From: Streptomyces misionensis
GTDB taxonomy: Bacteria; Actinomycetota; Actinomycetes; Streptomycetales; Streptomycetaceae
Length of the DNA stretch: 64,000 nt
Direction: 5' to 3'
Assembly (NCBI RefSeq): GCF_900104815.1
Contig: NZ_FNTD01000004.1
Coordinates: forward strand, 7,005,001-7,069,000
The notes beneath the pieces were generated by a model, which saw only the letters and a list, made by a program, of their open reading frames with translations, was not told where the DNA came from and made no database searches. The translations under genes and the position numbers were made by a program. This document shows, in pieces, positions 1-9,443 of the stretch (the first letter of the stretch is position 1; every line of letters begins with the position of its first letter).

Positions 1-1275
1 GAACCGGGCCCGGGGCCGGGCCGGGGTCAGGCGCTCCACGCGCAGGCCCGGCAGCCGGTCGTCGGTGACGGTCCGCTCCCGCAGGGTGAAGAGCGTCTGG
101 AAGAGCGGGGTGCGGGAGCGGTCGCGTTCCGGCTCCAGTTCGGCCACGAGCAGCGGGAAGGGGACGTCCTGGTGGTCGAAGGCGTCGAGCACGGTCGCGC
201 GGACGGTGTCGAGCAGGGTGCCGAAGGCCGGGTCGCCGTCCCAACGGGTGCGCAGCACCAGGCTGTTGATGCCGTAGCCGATCATCCGCTGCAGTTCGGG
301 CCGGCCGCGCCCGGAGACCACCGTGCCGACCGGGATGTCGGTGGCGCCGGTGTACCGCGACAGCAGGGCCTGGTACGCGGTGAGCAGCACGGCGAACGGG
401 GTGGTGGAGCGGGCGTCGGCGAGGGCGCGCACCGCCCGGGCCGGGCCGGCCGGCAGCCGGGCGGTGACCGCGTCGCCGTCGTGGCCGCGGACCGGGGGAC
501 GGCGACGGTCGGACGGCAGGTCGAGCGGGGTGAGCCCGGCCAGCCGGCCGCGCCAGTGCTCCAGCCGGCGTCGCAGCGCCGGGGTCGCGGACCGCGCGTG
601 CTCCCAGGCGGCGTAGTCCGCGTACTGGAGCGCCGCCTCGCCCGCCCCGTCCGCCGCCTCCCCGTCCCCGCCCGCCGCGAACGCGCGGTAGCCGGTGGCG
701 AGTTCGTCCGCGAGCAGTTGGGTCGACCAGGCGTCGCAGGCGATGTGGTGCACGACGACGAGGAGCACGTGGTCGTCGTCGGCGCACCGCAACAGCAGTG
801 CCCGCACGGGCCATTCGTGCTCCAGGTCCATCGGGCGCGCGCTCTCGCGCGCCAGGCGCCGCCGCACCTCCGCCTCGCGCTCCGTCGCGGGCAGCGCCGA
901 CAGGTCGTGCACGGCCGGGACCGCGTCGTCGGTCGCGGCGTCGATGAGCTGTACCGGCTCGCCCCCGTCCATCGCGTAGCGCGTGCGCAGGATCTCGTGC
1001 CGGGCGATCAGCCGGTGCCAGGCCCGGCCCAGGGCAAAGCGGTCCAGGGGGCCGCGCAGCCGCAGGGCCAGCGGCACCAGGTATTCGGGGCTCTGGGGTT
1101 CCAGCCGGTTCAGGAACCACATCTGCCGCTGGCCGGAGGAGAGCGGCAGCGGCCGGCCGCGGTCCGCGCGCGCGATGACCGTCCGCCGCCCGCTCGCCTC
1201 TCCCGCGAGCCGGCGGCGCAGGAACTCGGCGCGCAGCGCGTCTCGGCCGGCTGCTCCGGCCTCGGTACCAGTCAT
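1..1275 (-). CDS. Condensation-domain protein of an NRPS cluster (partial, 3' end outside window)
   Basis: The reading frame is open from an ATG at 1275 to the left edge, about 425 residues, so the C-terminus and any following domains are missing. It reads as a condensation domain: an early SGQRQMWFLNRLEPQSPEY core, then the active-site motif HHIACDAW near residue 175, and DIPVGTVVSGRGRPE and DHQDVPFPLLV further on. The catalytic HHxxxD is intact, but the usual Gly after Asp is Ala. An AGGAG lies 10 nt before the ATG. It sits at the 3' end of the minus-strand NRPS operon, 77 bp after the TauD-like oxygenase, and probably joins the product of the upstream synthetase to a later module outside the window. 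Confidence 0.9.
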   Translation of the reverse strand, partial: MTGTEAGAAGRDALRAEFLRRRLAGEASGRRTVIARADRGRPLPLSSGQRQMWFLNRLEPQSPEYLVPLALRLRGPLDRFALGRAWHRLIARHEILRTRYAMDGGEPVQLIDAATDDAVPAVHDLSALPATEREAEVRRRLARESARPMDLEHEWPVRALLLRCADDDHVLLVVVHHIACDAWSTQLLADELATGYRAFAAGGDGEAADGAGEAALQYADYAAWEHARSATPALRRRLEHWRGRLAGLTPLDLPSDRRRPPVRGHDGDAVTARLPAGPARAVRALADARSTTPFAVLLTAYQALLSRYTGATDIPVGTVVSGRGRPELQRMIGYGINSLVLRTRWDGDPAFGTLLDTVRATVLDAFDHQDVPFPLLVAELEPERDRSRTPLFQTLFTLRERTVTDDRLPGLRVERLTPARPRARF

Positions 1276-1352
1276 CCTGCGACATCTCCTCGGAAATTCT
1301 CGGTGCGGTGGTCGGTGTGCGTGCGGTGCCGGGACGCGTGGCTCGGCCGCCG

Positions 1353-2294
1353 TCAGCCGCCGTCGTACGACTCGGCCATGGCGACGGCGATCCTGCGCGG
1401 GCCGGTGAACGGTTCCCGGCCGTGGGCGGCGAGCATGTTGTCGACGATCAGCACGTCGTCGCGCCGCCAGTCGAAGCGGGTGGACTCGGCGCGGTACACG
1501 GCCCGCAGTTCCGCGACGACCTCGTCGGGGATGCGTCCGCCGTCGCCGTAGTACGTGTGCGTCGGCAGGTCCTCCTCCGGGAACATCTCCCGCAGCCCCT
1601 GCCGGATCTCGTCGGCGAGCGTGGTGACGTGGAAGAACGTCGCGTGGTTGAACCACACCTCCTCGCCGGTCCCCGGGTGCACCCGGATCGCGGACCGCAC
1701 GGCGGTGGTGCGCAGTCCTCCGCCGGGCCGCCATTCCACGGCGATGCCCCGCTGCCGGCAGTACGCCTCCACGACGGCCCGGTCCTCGGTGCGGAAGGCG
1801 TCCTGCCAGCGACTGCCCAGATCCGGATGGAAGTTGCGCACCACGCGCCAGCCCCGCGCGCGGAACTCCTCGCGCACCGCGGGCGGGATCGCCGCGTGGA
1901 TCCGCCGGGTGTCGGCGAGCGGCGTCGCGCCCCGGGTGTGCGCGGGCCGCGCGCAGTGGAAGAACAGGGTGCGCGGCCAGGACGCCTGGTAGGAGTTCTC
2001 GTTGTGCAGGAAGATCTCCTCGCCCGGCGGGTAGTCGGTCGAGGTGTAGACCCGGCCCTTGATGGTGCTGCGCGGCGAGGAGCGCTCGGCGTATTCGAGG
2101 GGCGCGCAGCCCGTGAAGGCGCGCACCGCCTGCTCGAACCCGTCGATCCCGCCGGTGTCGAAGCCGCGCAGCAGCAGCGCTCCGTGCTCCAGGAGGAGGC
2201 CGCGCAACGCGGCGCGGTGCCGGGTGAGGTGCTCGACGAGATCGTCGGGGCCCGTGGCCTCCACGATCGCGCTGAGGGTCGTGCCGGATGCCAT
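1353..2294 (-). CDS. TauD/SyrP-like Fe(II)/2-oxoglutarate oxygenase
   Basis: A 313-residue member of the TauD/TfdA fold, closest in motif style to SyrP-like enzymes that hydroxylate amino acids bound to carrier proteins. The iron ligands are readable: HNE in FLHNENSYQASWP supplies His and the acid, and the distal His is in DNMLAAHGREPF. The following GPRR fits the 2-oxoglutarate-binding Arg. I chose ATG 2294 because GGGAG lies 8-9 nt upstream; a GTG at 2303 would also work and would overlap the exporter stop. It is translated directly after the MFS gene. Since the second adenylation domain looks Asn-specific, beta-hydroxylation of Asn (or Asp) is the most economical guess, but that is inference. 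Confidence 0.85.
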   Translation of the reverse strand: MASGTTLSAIVEATGPDDLVEHLTRHRAALRGLLLEHGALLLRGFDTGGIDGFEQAVRAFTGCAPLEYAERSSPRSTIKGRVYTSTDYPPGEEIFLHNENSYQASWPRTLFFHCARPAHTRGATPLADTRRIHAAIPPAVREEFRARGWRVVRNFHPDLGSRWQDAFRTEDRAVVEAYCRQRGIAVEWRPGGGLRTTAVRSAIRVHPGTGEEVWFNHATFFHVTTLADEIRQGLREMFPEEDLPTHTYYGDGGRIPDEVVAELRAVYRAESTRFDWRRDDVLIVDNMLAAHGREPFTGPRRIAVAMAESYDGG

Positions 2295-2299
2295 GCTGA

Positions 2300-3556
2300 T
2301 CACTCCCTGCTGCGGGGCGTACCGGGAACGGGGTCGTCGTGCAGGGCGCGGCTGAGCGCGGCGGCGACGGCGAGCGCGGCCAGTAGGCCGCCGGTCACCA
2401 CCAGGGTCGGCGTGCCGCCCCAGGACTGGAGGGCCGGTCCGCCGAGCAGCGGGCCGAGGACGTTGGCGCCGGAACCGAGGAGGTAGACGCTGCCGACCAC
2501 CCGCCCCTGAAGGGCGTCCGGGGTGATGCGCACCTGGTGGACGGCGCCGACCACGTTGAACACGGACCCGACGAAACCCGTGCCCGCGAACAGCGCGCCG
2601 AGCGCCACGGGCGCGTGGGTCCGGGTCATGGCGAGCACGAGCACCGCCCAGGCCGCCAGGCCGCCGACGAAGACGGTCCGCAGCCGGAAGCGGCGCTCCC
2701 ACCAGCCGCCGGTCAGCGCGCCGAGCACACCGCCGAGCCCGCCGAGGCCCACGACGACGGCGAGCAGCGCCTTGTCGTGCCCGTCGTCCTTGATCAGCAC
2801 GACCAGGGCCAGCGGCACCACCTGGAGCAGGAGGTTGCCGACCGACAGATAGCCGAGCGCGGCCCGCAGATAACGCTGGGCGAGCAGCCACCTGAGGCCG
2901 TGCACCACCTCGCGGCGCAGGTCCGGGCGCGCCGCGGTCCGCCGCTCCTGGAAGTCCTTCCTGATCAGCAGCAGCGCGATCAGGGAAGCGAGGTACCCGA
3001 GGGCGGTGCAGGCGAACGGCGCCCAGCGGGCCAGCGCCTGCAGCAGCACCCCGCCGGGCTGCCCGAACAGCCCGGCGGCCCTGCCCCTGGCCTCGTTGCG
3101 CGACAGCGCGGTCCGCAGCTGCGCGGGGTGCACCACGTTGCGTACGGCGCCGCGCTCGGCGAGCCGGTAGAAGACGGCGAGGACCGACTCGGTGAAGGCC
3201 ACCAGGACCAGGTGGGCCAGGGAGAAGCCGCCCGCGACGAGCACCACGGCCACGCTGCCGAGGGCCAGGAAGCGGCCCGCCTCGCACAGCACCATCACCC
3301 TGCGCCGGTCCCAGCGGTCCACCAGCGCCCCGGCCGGCAACTGCACCAGCAGCTGGGGCAGCAGAGCGGCGATGGACACCGCCGACATGGCGATGGGGGA
3401 GTCCGTGTGCCAGAGCACCAGCAGCGGGTACGACAGGGCGTTGACGCGGCTGCCGAGGAAGGACACGGCGGCCCCGGACCACAGCAGCAGGAAGTCCCGG
3501 TTCCGGCGCAGGGGCAGCACGTCCTCGGCGCGCACCGCCGCCCCGGTGCCGCTCAC
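2300..3556 (-). CDS. MFS efflux transporter of the NRPS cluster
   Basis: A 418-residue major facilitator protein of the enterobactin-exporter-like type, with about 12 hydrophobic segments. It opens with RRNRDFLLLWSGAAVSFLGS and carries the loop motif GALVDRWDRRRVM between helices 2 and 3. The GTG start at 3556 overlaps the synthetase stop in a GTGA, so it is translationally coupled to the NRPS. Placement between synthetase and tailoring oxygenase suggests export of the peptide product and possibly self-resistance. The substrate cannot be read from the sequence. Confidence 0.9.
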   Translation of the reverse strand: MSGTGAAVRAEDVLPLRRNRDFLLLWSGAAVSFLGSRVNALSYPLLVLWHTDSPIAMSAVSIAALLPQLLVQLPAGALVDRWDRRRVMVLCEAGRFLALGSVAVVLVAGGFSLAHLVLVAFTESVLAVFYRLAERGAVRNVVHPAQLRTALSRNEARGRAAGLFGQPGGVLLQALARWAPFACTALGYLASLIALLLIRKDFQERRTAARPDLRREVVHGLRWLLAQRYLRAALGYLSVGNLLLQVVPLALVVLIKDDGHDKALLAVVVGLGGLGGVLGALTGGWWERRFRLRTVFVGGLAAWAVLVLAMTRTHAPVALGALFAGTGFVGSVFNVVGAVHQVRITPDALQGRVVGSVYLLGSGANVLGPLLGGPALQSWGGTPTLVVTGGLLAALAVAAALSRALHDDPVPGTPRSRE

Positions 3557-6500
3557 AGCCGGTCGGCTATCTCTTCGTCGGAGAGGGCGCCGGCCTCCGC
3601 CACGATGATCTCCTCGACGGCGGAGGCGAGTCCGGCGACCGTGGGCGTCTCGAAGAGCGCCCGCACCGGCAGGTCGATCTCGAAGGCTTCCTGGATGCGG
3701 GCGACGAGGCGGATACCGGTGATCGAGTTGCCGCCCTGCGCGAAGAAGCTGTCGTGGACGCCGGGTTCGCTGCCCAGCAGCTCGGTCCAGATGGCGGCGA
3801 GGCGCTCCTGTACCGGGCCGCTGGGTGCGACGCTGCCGGCGCCGGCGCCCCGGCCCGGCGCGGGCAGCGCCCGCCGGTCGACCTTGCCGTTGGCGTTGAG
3901 CGGAATGGCCGGCACCGGCACGAAGGCCGACGGCACCCAGGCCTCCGGCAGCGACCGGGCACAGTGCTCGGCCAGCCGCTCCGTGCGCGGCGCCGGTTCG
4001 GCGGGCACGTAGTGGGCGACCAGGAACGGCTCGCCGCCCTCGGGCCGGTGCAGACCGACGACCGCGTCCCGCACGTCCGGATGCCCCGTCAGCACGGCGC
4101 GGACCTCGCCGGGTTCGATCCGGTGGCCGCGGAGCTTGATCTGGTCGTCGGCCCGTCCGACGAACACGACGGTCCCGTCGTCGCGTTGGCGCACCAGGTC
4201 ACCGGAGCGGTACAGCCGGGCGCCGGGCCGGGCGGCGAACGGGTCGGGCAGGAAACGTCCGGCGGTCAGCCCGGGCCGTCCGGTGTAGCCGCGGGCGACG
4301 CCGCCGCCCCCGATGTACAGCTCGCCGGTCACCCCGGTGGGCACCGGCCGCAGCTCGGCGTCCAGGACGTACTGGGTGACGTTGGGCAGGGGCCGGCCGA
4401 TCGGCAGGACGTCGGTGCCGATCGTGCCGGGCACGGGGTGGACGCTCGTGCCGACGGTGGCCTCGGTGGGCCCGTACTCGTTGATCAGCTCGGCGTCGGG
4501 CGCGAGGGCGCGCCAGCGTTCGGCAATGGACCGGGTGAACGGTTCCCCGGCCACCACCAGGACCGGCGCGAGCGCGGCGGCCTCGGCGGGGGCGAGCTGG
4601 TCGGCCAGCACGTCGAGGTGGCCCGGTGTCAGCTTCACGAAGGCGTACGGCGCCGACGCGCCGAGCGCCCGGCCGAGCGCGGACAGGTCGGTGCCGGGCG
4701 GGACGACCGTGACGGCGCCACCGGTGACCAGCGGCGCCCACAGGGTGGGCACGACCAGGTCGTAGGCGACCGAGGAGAACAGCGGGGCGCCGCCCGGTCC
4801 GCGGGACGCCAGTTCCCGCGCGGCCCAGTCCACGTGGTTGGCCAGCCCTCGGTGGGTGACCTCGACGCCCTTGGCCCGGCCGGTCGACCCCGAGGTGAAG
4901 ACGACGTACGCCAGCCGGTCGGGGCCCGGGTCCCCGCCCGGTGCCGAAGGGGCGGCGGCGGGCCGGGGGGCGACGTCCCGCGCGTCCTCGTCGAGCAGTA
5001 CGGGCACCACCGTCGCGGGCGCATCCACCAGCAGGTCCCGGACGGTGATCAGGGCCGTCACCCGTGCCTCGTCGAGCAGCGCGGCGATCCGCCCGGCCGG
5101 GTGCTCGGGGTCGAACGGCACATAGGCGGCGCCCGCCTTCCAGACCGCCAGCAGGGCGGTGATCAGCTCCGGGCCCCGGTCGAGCAGCACGCCCACCCGG
5201 GACTCCGCCGCCACGCCGAGGGCCCGCAGATGCCGGGCGAGGCGGCCGGCGCGGGCGTCCAGTTCGCCGTAGCGCAGTGTCCGCCCGCCGAGGACCACGG
5301 CGTCTGCCCCCGGGGTGCGGGCGGCCTGGTCCTCGAACCAGTCGAGGACCGTGCCGGGCCGTGTGGGGGCGGCCGTCGCGTTCCACTCCACGAGTTGCCG
5401 CCGCCGCTGCGCCGCCGGGATCAGCTCCACCTGCGCGAGCGGCTGCTCCGGACGGTCGGCCACGGCGCGCAGCAGCCGGGTGAAGCGGTCGGCCAGCCGT
5501 GCCACGGTGGCCTCGTCGAAGAGCGCGGTCGCGTACTCCAGCGCGGCGCCGAAGGAGCCGTCGGGCCGCAGGCGCACGAACAGCGAGAGATCGGTCTTGG
5601 CGACCCGCCAGGCCCGGGCGAGGGCGGCGGCGTCCTCCGGCCGGGCGGCGACGCTGGTCGCGCCCTCGCTGTGCAGGTCGAAGGCGACCTGGTACAGGGG
5701 AGTGCGGGACAGGTCGCGCTCCGGGCCCAGTTCCTCCACGAGCCGCTCGAAGGGCAGGTCCTGGTGGGCGAAGGCACTCCGCGCGGTGTCCCGCACCCGG
5801 GCCAGGGCCTGCCGGAAGCCGGCCGTGGCGTCCAGCCGGCACCGCACCACCAGCGAGTTCAGGAAGAAGCCGACCGTGGAGGCGGTCTCCGGCCGGTCGC
5901 GTCCCGGGACCGGGGTGCCGACCGGCACGTCCCACTGACCGGTGTGCCGGGCCAGCAGCGCGGCGAAGGCCGTCAGCAGCGTCATGAAGGGGGTCGCGCC
6001 GTCGGCCCGGCCCAGGTCGGTCAGGCGCCGGGAGACCTCGGGGTCGATCTCGAAGGAGACGACCGCGCCCCGCGCGTCCCGCTCGGCCGGCCGGGGCCGG
6101 TCGACGGGCAGTTCCAGAGCTTCGAGCCCGGCCAACTCGCCCCTCCAGTGGTCGAGTTCGGACCGGGTGTACTCGTCGGTCAGCCGTCGCCGCTGCCATG
6201 CCGCGTAGTCGGCGTACTGCACCTGGGGCGGCGCGAGTTCGGGCGCACGGCCCGCCTCGTGGGCGGCGCACAGCTCGCCCAGCTCGCGCTCGATGACCGT
6301 GCTGGACCAGCCGTCGCAGCCGATGTGGTGCACCGTCAGCAGCAGCAGGTGGTCCTCACCCGTGATCCTGGCGAGCAGGGCGCGCCACAGCGGGCCGCGC
6401 TCCAGGTCGAAACCGCGCCGCAGCTCCTCGCCGAACAGTGCGGCCAGCGCGGCCCGTTCGGTGTCCTCGGTGCGCAACTCCGGTTCGGCACGGGCGTCGT

Positions 6501-8559
6501 ACGGCGCCGCGATCCGCTGCCGGGGCTCGCCGTCGACGGACGGATAGCGGGTGCGCAACGCCTCGTGCCGGGCCGTCAGTTCGCGCAGTGCGGCACGGAC
6601 GGCGGCCTCGCCCGTGCCGGCCGGCAACCGCAGCATGACGGGGGCGACCCATTCGGCGCTCGCGGGGGCCAGCCGGTCCAGGAACCAGAGCCTGCGCTGC
6701 CCCGGGGACAGCGGCAGGTCCCCGTCCCGCGGCACCGGGCGGACCGGTTCGCCGTCGACCGCGCCCCCGGGTGCGGCGGCGGGCGCCGGACCGAGCAGCC
6801 GGGCCTGGGCCTCGACCGTGGCGGCCGCGAACAGGCCGCGCAGCGGCACCCGTCCGCCCGACGCGGCGCGCAGCCGAGCGGCGAGCCGGGCGAGGTGCAG
6901 CGAGGTGCCGCCGAGGGCGAAGAAGTCGTCGTGCGCACCGATCCGCTCCCGGCCGAGGAGTTCGGCCCAGACGCCCGCGACCAGTTCCTCGCCCGCGTCG
7001 CGCGGGGCGACGTACGGCGCGCCTCCGTCGCCGCGCAGTTCCTCGGCCGCGACCAGCGCGGCCCGGTCCGCCTTGCCGCCGACCGTGAGCGGGAACCCGT
7101 CCACCGTGCGGAAGACGGCCGGCACATGGCTCTCGGGCAGCCGCTCGGCGAGGAAGGCGCGCAGGGCCTCGTCGGTGACCGGCTCGCGCGTGGTCACATG
7201 GGCGGCCAGCCGGTGGGCGGCGTCGCCCTCGCGGCCGCAGGGCGTGACGACGGCGCCGCTGACGGCGGGGTGCGCGGCGAGTGCCGACTCGATCTCGCCG
7301 GGCTCGATACGGACGCCGTTCACCTTGACCTGGTGGTCGATCCGGCCGAGGTACTCCAGGGTCAGGTCGTCCCGCCACTGGACCAGGTCGCCGGTGCGGT
7401 ACAGACGCGCGCCGGGCGGGCCGTAGGGGTCGGGCACGAAGCGCTCGGCGGTCAGGGCGGGGCGGCCCAGGTAGCCGCGGGCGACTCCGGGGCCGCCCGC
7501 GTACAGCTCGCCGGGCACGCCCACCGGCACCGGTTCGCCGGCCGGGCCGAGGACCAGGACCCGCATGCCGGTGATGGCGCGGCCGATGGGGACGGCTCCG
7601 GTGGTCTGCCCGGGGTCGACCCGCTGGGCGGTGACGTCGATGCTGCACTCGGTGGGCCCGTAGGTGTTCCACAACTCGACGCGTCCCGCGGTCAACTCCC
7701 CGATCCGGGCGGCGAGTTCCGCGTACAGCGGCTCCCCGGCGGAGCACAGCAGCCGGAGTGCCCCGCAGTCGGCCCAGGCCCGGCCGCCCGGGTCTTCCTC
7801 GGCCAGCAGCCGCAGCACGGACGGCACGGCCTGGAGCACCGTCACCTGGTGCCGGGCGACGGCGTCCAGCAGGGCCGCCGGGTCCCGTTCCGCGCCGGGC
7901 GGGGCGAGGACGATGGTGCCGCCGCTGGTCAGGGGAGCCAGGATCTCCCAGCCGGCGGCGTCGAAGGCGATGGAGGTCTTCAGCAGCACCCGGTCCCCGG
8001 GGCCGATGCGGTGGGCGGCGACGCCCCAGCCGACCCGGCCCGCGATCCCGGCGTGGGTGACGGCGACCGCCTTGGGCCGGCCGGTGGAGCCCGAGGTGAA
8101 GATCGCATAGGCGAGGTCGTCCGGGTCCGCCGTGCCGTCGGGCGGCGTGGCGGGCAGCCGGGCGGCCTCGGCGCGGACGCGGGCCGGTGACAGCGGCCGG
8201 GCGCCCGCGTCGCGCACCGGGCCGGCCAGCGGCTCGTCGGCGAGCACCAGGGCCGCGCCGGAGTCCCGGACCATGCCGGTCAGCCGGGCCGGCGGCTGGC
8301 CGGGGTCGAGCGGGACGTACGCCGCCGACGCCTTCCAGACCGCGAGCAGGGCGACGATCAGGTCCGGTCCGCGCTCCAGGGCCACTGCGACCAGGGTGCC
8401 GGGCCCGGCACCCAGCCCGCGCAGCAGACGGGCCGTGCGGTTGGCCGCGCGGTCCAGTTCCCGGTAGTCGACGGTGTGCTCGCCGTCGACGACGGCGACC
8501 GCGTGCGGCGTGCGCCGCGCTTGCTCGGCGAACCGTTTCGGCAGCAATACGGCGTTCAC
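3553..8559 (-). CDS. Non-ribosomal peptide synthetase, A-PCP-C-A-PCP
   Basis: About 1668 residues in five domains. A1 (about 1-500) has FTSGSTGRPK and YGPTECSI; PCP1 has FFALGGTSL; C (about 600-1050) has an intact HHIGCDGW; A2 (about 1060-1560) has FTSGSTGRAK and YGPTEATVG; PCP2 has FFAQGGNSI near the end. There is no thioesterase or reductase, so the chain passes to another protein. Aligning to GrsA by eye, A2 reads DLPKVAEVGK, close to the Asn code DLTKLGEVGK. A1 reads DAWQCATIDK, loosely like Gln codes. The start is uncertain: GTG 8559 has GGAG 5-6 nt upstream and begins at the A-domain edge, while ATG 8649 overlaps the methyltransferase stop as ATGA but has no clear ribosome site. Confidence 0.92.
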   Translation of the reverse strand: MNAVLLPKRFAEQARRTPHAVAVVDGEHTVDYRELDRAANRTARLLRGLGAGPGTLVAVALERGPDLIVALLAVWKASAAYVPLDPGQPPARLTGMVRDSGAALVLADEPLAGPVRDAGARPLSPARVRAEAARLPATPPDGTADPDDLAYAIFTSGSTGRPKAVAVTHAGIAGRVGWGVAAHRIGPGDRVLLKTSIAFDAAGWEILAPLTSGGTIVLAPPGAERDPAALLDAVARHQVTVLQAVPSVLRLLAEEDPGGRAWADCGALRLLCSAGEPLYAELAARIGELTAGRVELWNTYGPTECSIDVTAQRVDPGQTTGAVPIGRAITGMRVLVLGPAGEPVPVGVPGELYAGGPGVARGYLGRPALTAERFVPDPYGPPGARLYRTGDLVQWRDDLTLEYLGRIDHQVKVNGVRIEPGEIESALAAHPAVSGAVVTPCGREGDAAHRLAAHVTTREPVTDEALRAFLAERLPESHVPAVFRTVDGFPLTVGGKADRAALVAAEELRGDGGAPYVAPRDAGEELVAGVWAELLGRERIGAHDDFFALGGTSLHLARLAARLRAASGGRVPLRGLFAAATVEAQARLLGPAPAAAPGGAVDGEPVRPVPRDGDLPLSPGQRRLWFLDRLAPASAEWVAPVMLRLPAGTGEAAVRAALRELTARHEALRTRYPSVDGEPRQRIAAPYDARAEPELRTEDTERAALAALFGEELRRGFDLERGPLWRALLARITGEDHLLLLTVHHIGCDGWSSTVIERELGELCAAHEAGRAPELAPPQVQYADYAAWQRRRLTDEYTRSELDHWRGELAGLEALELPVDRPRPAERDARGAVVSFEIDPEVSRRLTDLGRADGATPFMTLLTAFAALLARHTGQWDVPVGTPVPGRDRPETASTVGFFLNSLVVRCRLDATAGFRQALARVRDTARSAFAHQDLPFERLVEELGPERDLSRTPLYQVAFDLHSEGATSVAARPEDAAALARAWRVAKTDLSLFVRLRPDGSFGAALEYATALFDEATVARLADRFTRLLRAVADRPEQPLAQVELIPAAQRRRQLVEWNATAAPTRPGTVLDWFEDQAARTPGADAVVLGGRTLRYGELDARAGRLARHLRALGVAAESRVGVLLDRGPELITALLAVWKAGAAYVPFDPEHPAGRIAALLDEARVTALITVRDLLVDAPATVVPVLLDEDARDVAPRPAAAPSAPGGDPGPDRLAYVVFTSGSTGRAKGVEVTHRGLANHVDWAARELASRGPGGAPLFSSVAYDLVVPTLWAPLVTGGAVTVVPPGTDLSALGRALGASAPYAFVKLTPGHLDVLADQLAPAEAAALAPVLVVAGEPFTRSIAERWRALAPDAELINEYGPTEATVGTSVHPVPGTIGTDVLPIGRPLPNVTQYVLDAELRPVPTGVTGELYIGGGGVARGYTGRPGLTAGRFLPDPFAARPGARLYRSGDLVRQRDDGTVVFVGRADDQIKLRGHRIEPGEVRAVLTGHPDVRDAVVGLHRPEGGEPFLVAHYVPAEPAPRTERLAEHCARSLPEAWVPSAFVPVPAIPLNANGKVDRRALPAPGRGAGAGSVAPSGPVQERLAAIWTELLGSEPGVHDSFFAQGGNSITGIRLVARIQEAFEIDLPVRALFETPTVAGLASAVEEIIVAEAGALSDEEIADRL

Positions 8560-8645
8560 TACGGCTCCATGATCGCGAGAGGGATCGGCACGAACGGACG
8601 AGAGCGGTGGTGCGGTGGGGGTGACCCGGAACCCGGCCCGTCGGG

Positions 8646-9443
8646 TCATGCCGGGCGTCCGGCCTCGACCTCGTACAGGACCGTCCCCGTCAGCAGCGGG
8701 TCCTGGGACACGGTCACCTCGAAGCCCTTCGAGCGCAGCAGCCGCTCGCACCGCGCGAGCCGCCCGTCCTCGTCGTGGGCCTCCGCGACCACCCGGTCGA
8801 CGCGTGGCCAGTCCTCGTCGGCCACCCCGCGCAGCACATCGAGTTCGGCCCGCTCCACATCCACCTTGAGCAGGTCCACCCGCGCCACCCGGTGCCGGCG
8901 GATCAGTTCGGAGACGGTGACGGCCGGGACCCGGTACGCGACGCCCTCGTGCAGTCCTTCGGTCAGCTCGGCGGCGTCCTCGGGGTCGAGTCCGGTGTTG
9001 GTGAGATAGCGCCGGGTGACCTCCCGGTCGGCGACCGGGTCGGCGAACAGCCCCGAGTTGCCGGGCGCCTGCGGGTAGTAGGTGAAGGGCAGTTCACCCG
9101 GCCGGTCGGCGACCGCCACGCACTCGGCCTCCCAACTGGCGCAGTGCAGTTCGAGGTTGAGACGCAGACAGGCGAACAGCTCGGGCGCCGGCTCGGCGGC
9201 GATCACCCGCACGGCCGGTGCCTTGCGGGCGCACAGCACCGACATCAGACCGATGTTGGCCCCGATGTCGAGGACGGTGGCGCCCTCGGTGAGCGACGCG
9301 GCCGCCCGGTCGTACGTCCCGGGTGGTGCCATCTCGCGCCACATCGTGGTGGCCGCGGGCACGCTGGTGCACCACACCTCCGGCCCGTCGGGCAGGGTGA
9401 TCCTGCGGGGCCGCGCGGGCGGCGCCCCGGAGCCGCCGGTCAT
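8646..9443 (-). CDS. FkbM-family SAM methyltransferase
   Basis: A 265-residue class I methyltransferase. SAM motif I is VLDIGANIGLMS near residue 58, an acidic VIAAEPAPELF strand follows, and DLLKVDVERAELDVLRG is the FkbM-family signature. It probably O-methylates a hydroxyl on the peptide or its acyl chain. ATG 9443 overlaps the stop of the condensation protein as ATGA, and its own stop abuts the synthetase, so it lies firmly inside the operon. The position methylated is unknown; a hydroxyl made by the TauD-like enzyme is one candidate. Confidence 0.88.
   Translation of the reverse strand: MTGGSGAPPARPRRITLPDGPEVWCTSVPAATTMWREMAPPGTYDRAAASLTEGATVLDIGANIGLMSVLCARKAPAVRVIAAEPAPELFACLRLNLELHCASWEAECVAVADRPGELPFTYYPQAPGNSGLFADPVADREVTRRYLTNTGLDPEDAAELTEGLHEGVAYRVPAVTVSELIRRHRVARVDLLKVDVERAELDVLRGVADEDWPRVDRVVAEAHDEDGRLARCERLLRSKGFEVTVSQDPLLTGTVLYEVEAGRPA

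Noticed and set aside
172..1551. Long plus-strand open frame over the condensation and oxygenase genes
   Set aside because: It is antisense to genes with clear motifs and reads as low-complexity Arg/Gly/Pro sequence, as expected for a high-GC shadow frame.
3754..8190. 1478-codon plus-strand open frame opposite the NRPS
   Set aside because: No domain motifs; it mirrors the synthetase. The minus-strand frame has complete A, C and PCP motifs.
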